From MTP4 sp9310u (GTDB taxonomy: Archaea > Halobacteriota > Methanosarcinia > Methanosarcinales > Methanosarcinaceae), in the NCBI GenBank assembly GCA_030627005.1, contig DAOUSW010000001.1, positions 42,430-106,429 on the forward strand: 64,000 bases of DNA. Reading direction: 5' to 3'. A program made the position numbers and the translations under genes. Below the pieces are notes generated by a model. That model worked only from the letters and a program-made list of their open reading frames with translations. It did no database searches and was not told the origin of the DNA. Shown here piece by piece: positions 8,353 through 15,769 of the stretch (position 1 is its first letter; every line of letters begins with the position of its first letter).

Positions 8353-8831
8353 AAGAAAGCACAAGGATGCTCGTACCTGAGGAAAAAAAGTGTATCGGGT
8401 GCAGGGCTTGCACTTCAGCCTGCCCCGAGAAACTGATTACCTTTTCCGAAGAGGGAAAGCTGCGAAGTATAAGCTTCCCTGCAAACTGCAGCCCGGACTG
8501 CGAACTCTGCGCCCTTGCCTGCCCTGAAAAGGCAATAAGCTTCACCTTCCCTGAAGAGGAAGAAAAAAGCCGGGTCCCACTTGAAACCCAGACCCTTGAC
8601 TTCGAGCTTGCACCCTGCCAGAAATGCGGGACTGCCTTTGCAACCAGAAGGGAACTCGAAAAGGTAAGGACAGCTATTTCGGAAAAATTCCCCTTCCCCC
8701 AACAGGAGGCTTCTGGGTGGAACTCTGCCCCGGCTGTCGTCAGGCAGCGTTCAGAGAAAAGCAAGCAGAAACAATTATTCAGGCAAGAAAGTTTTAAAAA
8801 AATCGAAAAAGCCCGGCAGTATCAATTATAG
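8349..8831 (+). CDS. Iron-sulfur protein with C-terminal zinc ribbon, frameshifted near its end
   Basis: The first ~115 residues carry CIGCRACTSACP, then CSPDCELCALACP, two [4Fe-4S] motifs. CQKCGTAFATRRELEKV, the first half of a zinc ribbon, follows. The expected second half, ELCPGCRQAAFREKQAE, is present, but in the next frame. It ends at TAA 8795-8797. One extra C in the C5 run at 8696-8700 would join the two. As written, the gene ends in an unrelated tail at TAG 8829-8831. It is the last gene of the cooS operon and overlaps the preceding ferredoxin gene by 4 bases. It is likely another electron-transfer subunit of the CO/formate enzyme system. Confidence 0.8.
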   Translation: MKESTRMLVPEEKKCIGCRACTSACPEKLITFSEEGKLRSISFPANCSPDCELCALACPEKAISFTFPEEEEKSRVPLETQTLDFELAPCQKCGTAFATRRELEKVRTAISEKFPFPQQEASGWNSAPAVVRQRSEKSKQKQLFRQESFKKIEKARQYQL

Positions 8832-8841
8832 TCAATGCCCC

Positions 8842-8953
8842 GAATTCCTCCCCCAATCTCAAGTGAAAGTTTAACCACAGAAAGCCCGGAAAACACGGAA
8901 TAAAGGAAATAGGGGCACAATACTTCCGTGCTTTCCGTGTCTTCCGTGGTTGT
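8842..8953 (+). repeat. Dispersed palindromic element, copy 1
   Basis: About 112 bp containing two imperfect 27-base arms (8874-8900 and 8924-8950). Each arm is built from CACGGAA-type words, so the RNA could fold into one long hairpin. A nearly identical copy lies in the opposite orientation at 31382-31492. The placement just after an operon suggests a MITE-like element or a transcript-end hairpin. It lies in the 528-base gap before the first universal stress protein. Confidence 0.85.
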
Positions 8954-8986
8954 AAAGTAAGTATAAGTATTTACCTTCGGGACTAC

Positions 8987-9038
8987 AGACCAGTTGATTA
9001 GACCAGTTGATTAGACCAGTTGATTAGACCAGTTGATT
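8987..9038. repeat. 13-bp tandem repeat, 4 copies
   Basis: Four perfect copies of AGACCAGTTGATT, immediately after the palindromic element. Nothing coding is seen in it. Confidence 0.9.
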
Positions 9039-9359
9039 CTGTCCGGGCTTCATCCATACTTCTTCAGGATTTTTTTGTCCCTATTAATCTATACATTTCC
9101 AACTTGCCGATTAACAACACTTTCAACAGGAATTTACGACATTTTTTAAAGAGATAGTTCCATAATGGCTAGATCAGACAACAATTAATATAGAGTAGTA
9201 ATATAATATACTCAACATATAATTATTTTAAGCCGGGATGCGCGTAGATAAATCGCACGCATGCACTGGAAAGAAAAAGCCGACTGTGCCGGAGTAAAGC
9301 TTATTGAAGCGGGAATCCCGGACATAGGACTGACGGCGAACTTAAAAGGGGAATTTGGC

Positions 9360-9821
9360 ATGGAAACCGGAAAATATAATAGGGTAATGATTGCAAGCGA
9401 CGGTTCGGAACTGGGCAGGAAAGCTGTCCACAATGGAATTGAAATTGCAAGACTGAGCGGGGCAAAAGTCTATGCTGTTTATGTGGTAACTTCGGGAGGT
9501 CGTTCCGCAATACCCAAGGATACGGGCTGGGAAAAGGCAATGAAAGAACACCTCAAGACCGAAGGGGAAGACGCAATAAGCTTCATTGAAGAAAAAGGCA
9601 AAGCTGCCGGTGTCGAGGTGGAATCCGTAATCCTCGAAGGGAACCCCGGGGATGAACTTGTCAAATTTGCAGACAAGAACGACATCGACCTGGTAGTTAT
9701 GGGGACGCAGGGGAAATCCGGAGTTCAGCGCTTCCTCCTTGGAAGTGTGGCTGAAAACGTGGTCAGGCACTCAAAGAAAGCGGTGCTCGTCGTGAGAGGA
9801 GAGAAAACCGAAGAAAGCTGA
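9360..9821 (+). CDS. Universal stress protein (UspA family)
   Basis: A 153-residue single-domain Usp with the N-terminal strand RVMIASDGSELGRKA and the C-terminal ATP-binding signature GTQGKSGVQRFLLGSVAENV. This marks it as an ATP-binding Usp. I start it at ATG 9360, which matches the start of its paralogue at 11734 and has AAAGGGGAA a few bases upstream. An upstream in-frame ATG at 9261 would only add a non-homologous tail. About 60% of its residues look the same as in the paralogue, so this is a recent duplication. The specific role is unknown; such proteins are usually linked to stress or nucleotide sensing. Confidence 0.92.
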   Translation: METGKYNRVMIASDGSELGRKAVHNGIEIARLSGAKVYAVYVVTSGGRSAIPKDTGWEKAMKEHLKTEGEDAISFIEEKGKAAGVEVESVILEGNPGDELVKFADKNDIDLVVMGTQGKSGVQRFLLGSVAENVVRHSKKAVLVVRGEKTEES

Positions 9822-9947
9822 AAGTAAAGCAGAAAGCAAAGCAGAAAAAAGCCGAAAACAAAAACTGAACAATGTAGAAGTTTTCGGGCAGCTTCTCCGG
9901 AATTATCGGGATAAATTGATGTACCTGCCCGACTCTAATAACTGCCG

Positions 9948-10886
9948 ATGATAGGACTTTTCCTTCAGGTACTGGACTTTGCCCTCCCCATACTTTTTAT
10001 GATTTTTTTAGGACTTGTCGGGACTGCCGTGCTTGTGGAACTGGGCCTCATGCAGAAGTTTTCCAGACTTACGAGCCCTATTTTTGCCCATACGAACCTG
10101 CCCGAGACCTGTTCATCGGCCTTTTTAGTGTCCATAGGGTCTACTGTGGCCGCAAACAGTATGCTCCTGCAGGAAAAGGAAAATGGCTGCCTGGATGACA
10201 GGGAGGTCACCCTCTGTGCCATAATGAACAGCACTCCAGCCTATGTCCGGGAACTCTTCACCTACCAGGTCCCGATCGTACTTCCTGCCCTGGGATTCGT
10301 CGTGGGAGGGTTCTACGCTTTCGTCTTCATCTTCACTGCTATATTCAAGGTCCTGGCAGTAGCCGTCGCAAGCAAACTCCTTCTCAAAGGCAATTCCTGC
10401 AAGCCGCCGGAGAGCAAATTCAATGGGAAAGTGTCCCTGAAAACGGCGGTTGAAAGGGCCGTTCGGAAAGAGTTTAAAGTCTTTTTGAAAATTGCCGGAA
10501 TCTACCTGATCGCCACGACCATCGTATTCTTCCTCAGGGAACAGGGAGCTTTTGATATATTCAGCGTGCTCCCCCTTGCCGAACTCTTCAAAATCCCCCC
10601 CGAAGCCATTGTCCCCCTGACAAGTTATGTGGCAAGCCCGATCCTGGGAATTTCTCTGCTCGGCCCCATGATCCATGCCGGAGAGATCACACAGCTCCAG
10701 GCAATGATCGTGCTTATGCTGGGCAGCATGTTCATGCTCCCTATCTTTGCCCTCCGCAGCCAGCTCCCCAAGAAAGTGGCAATCTTCGGCCCCCGCCTGG
10801 GTTTCCGGATCGTTGCCTACTCGACGGGGATGAGCATCCTGGTAAGGTTCGTAATCCTCATGGGACTGCTCAGCATCTCCCCTTGA
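9948..10886 (+). CDS. Nucleoside-recognition (Gate) domain membrane protein
   Basis: A 312-residue integral membrane protein with roughly eight hydrophobic segments. The segments FLVSIGSTVAANSMLL, NSTPAYVRELFTYQVPIVLPALG and the later SYVASPILGISLLGPMIHAGEI are the duplicated gate-domain pattern found in nucleoside transporters, spore maturation proteins and related archaeal families. The substrate is unknown. It lies between two universal stress protein genes, with its own 126-base upstream spacer, and no partner subunit is visible. Confidence 0.8.
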   Translation: MIGLFLQVLDFALPILFMIFLGLVGTAVLVELGLMQKFSRLTSPIFAHTNLPETCSSAFLVSIGSTVAANSMLLQEKENGCLDDREVTLCAIMNSTPAYVRELFTYQVPIVLPALGFVVGGFYAFVFIFTAIFKVLAVAVASKLLLKGNSCKPPESKFNGKVSLKTAVERAVRKEFKVFLKIAGIYLIATTIVFFLREQGAFDIFSVLPLAELFKIPPEAIVPLTSYVASPILGISLLGPMIHAGEITQLQAMIVLMLGSMFMLPIFALRSQLPKKVAIFGPRLGFRIVAYSTGMSILVRFVILMGLLSISP

Positions 10887-10964
10887 AAGGGAAAATAAGA
10901 GAATAAAGGCAAAATAAAGGAACTGAGAAAGGAAGAAAAACGGAAAGGGATGGAAAAAGGGAAA

Positions 10965-11036
10965 AAGGAAAGAAAGAAAGAAAGGAAAAAGAAAGGAAAA
11001 AGAAAGGAAAAAGAAAGGAAAAAGAAAGGAAAACTG
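10965..11036. repeat. Purine-rich ~12-bp tandem repeat
   Basis: About five copies of AAAGGAAAAAGA-type units follow the gate-domain gene. All purines lie on the plus strand. The 847-base gap 10887-11733 holds this array and the 15-bp array at 11417, followed by the promoter of the second stress protein (TATA-like CATATATAATAATTAATATAG near 11555). No gene is convincing in the gap. Confidence 0.8.
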
Positions 11037-11416
11037 AAAAAGACAAACTCAAGTTTACTTGAATATACAGAAGAAATATATTAAAAACAAAGAGGTGAAC
11101 GGGGGTTTTTGGGGGAGGTTAAAATATGTTGGATTTGATTGTTGTAAAATGTATTTGATGTTGAGCGATACCCGTTCACGGTTCACAGTGAAGACAAAGC
11201 CATATATAAACATTTTGGCAGCGAAATAAAGGACAACCCTTTTGTGTCAAAATTGAATAAAAAATTCCAGATTTTCAGAAGTTTTTTTCCACACCAGACT
11301 AATTAAAAATAAATATATTGTTAATATGTCCCCTTGCAGTCACCTACTTACTTCTTCAAGAGATATTCACAGCTGGATCCACTTTCCTGCCTTTGAGCTC
11401 AAGTTCCTGTATCAAT

Positions 11417-11506
11417 CATTCCTTCATCAGCCATTCCTTCATCTGCCATTCCTTCATCTGCCATTCCTTCATCTGCCATTCCTTCATCAGCCATTCCTTC
11501 ATCAGC
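11417..11506. repeat. 15-bp tandem repeat, 6 copies
   Basis: Six copies of CATTCCTTCATCTGC or CATTCCTTCATCAGC, differing only at the penultimate bases. The period is a multiple of three and opens two overlapping frames, but neither has a ribosome binding site or non-repeat homology, so I treat it as non-coding. Confidence 0.92.
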
Positions 11507-11733
11507 TATTTTCGGAAACAAAAAGTAATCCGGTCTGCTATTATTTTATGAAAAAGCCATATATATAATAATTAATATAGTAGAATAAGGAGCAAGCATG
11601 CACCATGTAGAGCAAATATGCACCTGACTGCATGCACGCACCGATAAGAAAGGGCGGGTCTGTGCCGGGAAATGCTTCAGAAAGCTGGAGTTGAACACAG
11701 GGCCGATGAAGAAATAGATTTGAGGGATTTAAT

Positions 11734-12171
11734 ATGAGAGAGGGAACTTACAAAAAAATAATGGTTGCAACCGACGGTTCGGAACTCTGCAAAAAAGCGG
11801 TTGAAATGGGAATCGAGATCTCAAAGATGAGCGGAGCTAAACTCTACGCCGTATATGTGATCGTTCCTACGACCCATTCCCCAAGGGACTTTGGCTGGGA
11901 AAAAGCTGCCATGGAGCATTTCAGGATAGAAGGTGAGAAAGCCACAGGCTTCGTGGAAGATGCCGCCAGGGCTGCCGGGGTCGAGGAGGAATCCTTACTC
12001 CTGGAAGGACACCCCGCAGACAAAATTGTAGAGTTTGCAGAAGAGAATGACATCGATATGATCGTGATGGGGACACTCGGCAAATCCGGACTAGATAGGT
12101 TCCTGCTCGGTAGCGTTGCCGAAAACGTGGTAAGGCATTCAAAGACCCCGGTACTTGTGGTAAGAGGTTAA
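11734..12171 (+). CDS. Universal stress protein (UspA family), second copy
   Basis: A 145-residue paralogue of the Usp at 9360. It has KIMVATDGSELCKKAVEMGIEI at the N-terminus and the ATP-binding loop GTLGKSGLDRFLLGSVAENV at the C-terminus. The start ATG is preceded by GAGGGATTTAAT. Conserved blocks and even the TATA-rich upstream sequence resemble those of the first copy, so the two arose by duplication of a gene plus its promoter, with the gate-domain gene lying between them. The physiological role is not evident. Confidence 0.92.
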   Translation: MREGTYKKIMVATDGSELCKKAVEMGIEISKMSGAKLYAVYVIVPTTHSPRDFGWEKAAMEHFRIEGEKATGFVEDAARAAGVEEESLLLEGHPADKIVEFAEENDIDMIVMGTLGKSGLDRFLLGSVAENVVRHSKTPVLVVRG

Positions 12172-12244
12172 ACCCCAAAATGAAGCTAAACTGAAAATAA
12201 AAGGAAACGGAAGCTGAAAACAAGAAAAAACGGAAGCTGAAAAC

Positions 12245-12363
12245 GGTTCTGTAGAAATCCCCTTAAAAATGGCACACCTTAGTTGAACCGGTACCCAGAG
12301 TCCCGGATTCAAGCACCGACTCAAACGGGGCAAAGTTTGAATTCACAGGATTTCTATAAAGCC
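12245..12363. mobile_element. MITE-like element with 16-bp inverted termini
   Basis: The left end GGTTCTGTAGAAATCC (12245-12260) and right end GGATTTCTATAAAGCC (12348-12363) are inverted copies with three mismatches. The 119-bp interior has no coding capacity. Such ends resemble those of DDE-transposon families, so this is probably a non-autonomous copy. No clear target duplication is visible. The surrounding gap 12172-12696 holds no gene. Confidence 0.5.
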
Positions 12364-12651
12364 CTGAAACTTAAGCTGAAAACAAAAAATAAGGATTATT
12401 CAGGACCCTGTTCCCGAACTTATTCAGCATTAAGATACCCGCCCGACCCAATAATTCCCGGTGAACACCGGGATTGGACTTTCCTTCCGGGTACCGGATT
12501 TTGTTCCCCCGGAATTATACTTTTTTTGAAAAGTGTTTTTGACCAGAATACCTGCAAAAATTTCGGGCAGGTTTAAGAAGAAAAAAGGGACGCAGGTTTT
12601 AGCCGATCCAGCTTAACCGACTAAAACCACAACTTTCACTCTTGATAGGTC

Positions 12652-12690
12652 AACTTAAAAAGCTAACTTAAAAAGCTAACTTAAAAAGCC
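12652..12690. repeat. 13-bp tandem repeat, 3 copies
   Basis: Three copies of AACTTAAAAAGCT (the last ends in C) directly follow the 3' end of the minus-strand pmbA/tldE gene. Confidence 0.85.
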
Positions 12691-12696
12691 ACATCC

Positions 12697-14007
12697 TTAG
12701 CCGATTACGCTCATGTCCGAGACCCGGATCGACGGCGAAATGAAGCCGCCTACTTTCCGGACATCGGTGCCTGCACCTGTGATGTTTTTCAGAAGGTCGA
12801 AAGCGTTGCCCGAGATCATGAGGGACTTGATTGGCTTATCGAGAGCCCCGTCCTTGATGGTGAAGGCGTTCCTGGCCTCTACGGAGAAGTCCCCGGAAAT
12901 AGAGTTTGCGGTATGAGCCCCGATCACCGTGTTTACGAAAACTCCGGAATCGGTATCGGCAATAAGGTCCGTTTGCGGATAATCGATTATGAAGTTCCGG
13001 AGCCCCACAGCAGGCGGGCTCGTGTAGGAGCCGCGCGCAGCGTTGCCAGTGCTCTTTGTCCCCTCTTTTCCGGCAGTGTAACTGTCGTAGAGGTAGCTAT
13101 TGAGGACTCCTTTTTCAAGCACGGTAGTGCGCTGGGAAGGGACACCTTCATCGTCCGAAGCCGAGGACTCTATGCCCGCCTCGACCAGCCCGTCGTCATA
13201 GATGGAAAGTTCCGGAGCTGCAAGTTCTTCCCCGAGCTTCCCGATCAGGCCGGACCTGCCTTTCTGAACGTTATCAGCGTCGAGGGAAGGGGCAAAAGCG
13301 GCTTCCAGAATGTCCGAAAAAGCGAAGGGATGGAAAACGACATTTGTCTTCTGTGCTTCGATAGTTATCCCGTTGCCCGAGCTGAGGGCAAGTTCCGAGG
13401 CATGCGTTCCGATAGCGCGGAAATCAATACCCAGAGAGCGGGATACGTCAAAGTCATATGCGGTGGAAGTTTCCCCGTTTACGGTGATCACGTCCACGAA
13501 ACCGGAAACTGCGGTGGATTCTTCTTCGATTTCCACACCGTTCGTGTTCAGGATAAGCTGCCTGCTCTTTCCCCGGGTAAAAGATCCGGAAGTGGGCAGG
13601 GTCCCTGGAACTTCTTTTGTGCCTTCGACAAGTTCCATGGCATACCCGATGCACTCCTCGAGTTTCATAGCTTCGATTCTCTTATCGAAAATCCCGGCCA
13701 CCGTCGGATATTTCCCATTTGAGGGGAGAGCCACCCAGTCAGGGTCGTTTTCCCGGACCCGGGCTTCGGCAACTGCAATCTTGATCGTGTTTTCGAGGTC
13801 TTTTGCCGAATTCGTGCTGGCAAAGCCCACCGCCCCGTTCACGATCGCCCGGACCCCGATCCCTTCCGAGAAGCGGTCCTTGGCACTTTCCAGGGCATCC
13901 TTTTTGAAGTTCACGCTGGTGGAATGATTTGAAATGTAATAGACTTCAGCTTCTTCCGCCCCGGCTTTTTCGGCAATATCCAGGGCTTTTTTTGCAAGTT
14001 CGTACAT
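12697..14007 (-). CDS. pmbA: TldE/PmbA family metalloprotease subunit
   Basis: A 436-residue TldE/PmbA protein, the non-catalytic partner that with TldD forms a protease processing small peptides (known for microcin B17 maturation and CcdA degradation). It starts MYELAKKALDIAEKAGAEEAEVYY. I start it at ATG 14007, which follows GGAGGTGCC, rather than at an upstream in-frame ATG lying inside tldD. The C-terminal half contains the family features GLRNFIIDYPQTDLIADTD and GDFSVEARNAF. It begins two bases after the tldD stop, so translation is coupled. The substrate in methanogens is unknown. Confidence 0.93.
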   Translation of the reverse strand: MYELAKKALDIAEKAGAEEAEVYYISNHSTSVNFKKDALESAKDRFSEGIGVRAIVNGAVGFASTNSAKDLENTIKIAVAEARVRENDPDWVALPSNGKYPTVAGIFDKRIEAMKLEECIGYAMELVEGTKEVPGTLPTSGSFTRGKSRQLILNTNGVEIEEESTAVSGFVDVITVNGETSTAYDFDVSRSLGIDFRAIGTHASELALSSGNGITIEAQKTNVVFHPFAFSDILEAAFAPSLDADNVQKGRSGLIGKLGEELAAPELSIYDDGLVEAGIESSASDDEGVPSQRTTVLEKGVLNSYLYDSYTAGKEGTKSTGNAARGSYTSPPAVGLRNFIIDYPQTDLIADTDSGVFVNTVIGAHTANSISGDFSVEARNAFTIKDGALDKPIKSLMISGNAFDLLKNITGAGTDVRKVGGFISPSIRVSDMSVIG

Positions 14008-14009
14008 CT

Positions 14010-15359
14010 TCAGGCACCTCCTACCAGAGCCCGGGAAATGGCAAGATGGGGAGAACCGTCGGAAACGGGCGCAAGTTGCCCGCCTTTCCCGCACCTGCCG
14101 GCAGTCATTTTCAGGTCGTTCCCTACCCCGGTTACGTGGTTCAGGATCTCAAGGGTCTTTCCCGAAAGGGACACGTCCCTGACAAGTTCGGTAAGTTCCC
14201 CGTTCTTGATCAGGTAACCCTTTTCGGCGTTGAACTGGAAGATCCCTTCCCCGGTGTTTACCTGTCCGCCCCGGGACCCTATGAGGTACATCCCGTCCCG
14301 GACAGATTCGAGCATCTCCTCAAACTTCGAGTCCCCGTTATCGATGAAAGTGTTGCTCATCCGGACAACGGGCATGGAATAGCCCTGGGCCCTCGAATTT
14401 CCGGGAGTCCCGGTCTCTTCCCCGAGCTTCCCTGCGGTTTCCCGGGAATGAAGGTAAGAATTAAGGACTCCAGCTCTGATGATTTCGGTCCGGCTGGACT
14501 CGACCCCTTCGGCGTCAAAGGGATAGTACCCGAACTCGTGCAGGGTAGGGTCATCGATGATCGTAACAAGCGGAGAAGCAATCTGTTCCCCGATCCGGTT
14601 TGCAAGGATGGAGTCCCCTTCAAGCACCAGGTCCGCTTCCGAGGCATGCCCCACGGCTTCATGGGCAAAGACGCCTGCAAGCTCCTGGTCAAGGAGCACG
14701 GGCATTGTCCCTCCTTTGGGGGTCTTTGCACCCAGAAGTTCGACTGCGGTCGTTCCTGCCTTTTCCGCAAGCCCCAGGACATCTATATTTTCAAAAAGTT
14801 CGTAACCGTACCCGAAACGGCTTTCCCGGCCTGCCTGATATACCCCGTTTTCGGTCGCAACCGCAGAAACCGCAAACCCCGTGTTCAAAAGCTCGTACTC
14901 GCATTCCACGCCTTCCGAATTCCGGTACATGATTTTAAATTCGGACTCGGAGAACATCACTTTCGTGCTGTGGACGCCCTCTGCCCTGGCCCGGGATTCA
15001 ATGTTTTTCAAAAGCTCTACTTTTTCCTCGATTGAGACGTCCCTGGGATCGATCTTTATCCGGGGAAGATTCTTTACCACAGGAGGGTCCACGGGTGCAA
15101 GTTCGACTTCTTCTTTCGGGGTGTTTTCGTCCATGGCAAAAGCAAGTTTTGCCGCGTCCAGAACTCCCCTGTCAAGGTCCAGTTCCCCTTCCACAGCCGT
15201 GTAACCCCAGGAACCCCCGCAAAGGGCTCTTATGCCTGCTCCCCTCGTGAAGTTTCTGGAAATTTCCTCGATCTTCCCGTTGTCCAGAATGACCGAGCTG
15301 GAACTGCCCTCAATCACCCGGCAGTCATAAAATTTGATGTTCTGCATAATTTCGTTCAT
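14010..15359 (-). CDS. tldD: TldD family metalloprotease, catalytic subunit
   Basis: A 449-residue zinc peptidase subunit. The metal site is in VFAHEAVGHASEADLVLEGDS, the HExxxH motif of TldD. The N-terminal domain includes GAGIRALCGGSWGYTAVE, and the C-terminus has SRGGQVNTGEGIFQFNAEKGYLI. ATG 15359 is preceded by GAGGTTTT. It is the first gene of the tldD-pmbA operon on the minus strand. A stable hairpin (15377-15399) lies just 18 bases upstream of the start codon, inside or next to the leader. Confidence 0.94.
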   Translation of the reverse strand: MNEIMQNIKFYDCRVIEGSSSSVILDNGKIEEISRNFTRGAGIRALCGGSWGYTAVEGELDLDRGVLDAAKLAFAMDENTPKEEVELAPVDPPVVKNLPRIKIDPRDVSIEEKVELLKNIESRARAEGVHSTKVMFSESEFKIMYRNSEGVECEYELLNTGFAVSAVATENGVYQAGRESRFGYGYELFENIDVLGLAEKAGTTAVELLGAKTPKGGTMPVLLDQELAGVFAHEAVGHASEADLVLEGDSILANRIGEQIASPLVTIIDDPTLHEFGYYPFDAEGVESSRTEIIRAGVLNSYLHSRETAGKLGEETGTPGNSRAQGYSMPVVRMSNTFIDNGDSKFEEMLESVRDGMYLIGSRGGQVNTGEGIFQFNAEKGYLIKNGELTELVRDVSLSGKTLEILNHVTGVGNDLKMTAGRCGKGGQLAPVSDGSPHLAISRALVGGA

Positions 15360-15376
15360 AAAACCTCAGCAGGAAA

Positions 15377-15399
15377 CCCCTGAGTGTTTAGCTCAGGGG
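15377..15399. other. Hairpin upstream of tldD (IS200/IS605-end-like)
   Basis: A perfect 8-bp stem, CCCCTGAG / CTCAGGGG, with a 7-base loop, is followed on the plus strand by AGGAATG. A near-identical hairpin lies exactly 360 bases away at 15737. Such hairpins resemble IS200/IS605 right ends, but no transposase or tnpB is nearby. The 410-base gap 15360-15769 otherwise holds only a short, unconvincing open frame and a doubled CGATCTTACCGAT word. Confidence 0.6.
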
Positions 15400-15736
15400 A
15401 GGAATGCGTAAACTCCACTCCTGATTTTTTGAATAAATGTGTATCCGGGTTTGTGGACTTCCTTTGTGAAGTGGAAGTGTTGCAGCGAAGCCGCAAAAGA
15501 GCCAATCCCGGAATCCGTCTTTCTCTCGATCAGATATGGAAAGGTTTTGTACGATGCAAGCACCGTCCCTATCTCTCAGGACTGTTTAACCGGCCATCCT
15601 TAGAGCCTGAAAATGAGGCGACATTTTAGGTAACTAGGTATTATTTGCGATCTTACCGATTATCGATCTTACCGATCCTACAGATTTCCCAAAGTTCCGG
15701 GCCGGAGATCCGGTTAACCAGGGCTTGTAAGACAAA

Positions 15737-15759
15737 CCCCTGAGTCTTTAGCTCAGGGG
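15737..15759. terminator. Hairpin just after lonB (terminator or IS200/IS605 end)
   Basis: A perfect 8-bp stem, CCCCTGAG / CTCAGGGG, with the loop TCTTTAG, begins ten bases beyond the lonB stop codon on the minus strand. It may act as the lonB transcript end. It is the twin of the hairpin at 15377, differing only in the loop and flanks, which points to a mobile-element origin. Confidence 0.5.
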
Positions 15760-15769
15760 TTAGTGACGG

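Noticed and set aside
11318..11551. Frame with repeated HSFIC residues
   Set aside because: Opened by the 15-bp repeat in two frames at once; not a gene.
14008..14094. Longer start for the pmbA/tldE gene
   Set aside because: It would overlap tldD by 85 bases; ATG 14007 has GGAGGTG directly upstream.
15384..15629. 81-codon frame between the twin hairpins
   Set aside because: No recognisable domain or ribosome binding site, and it starts inside a hairpin; treated as non-coding element sequence.
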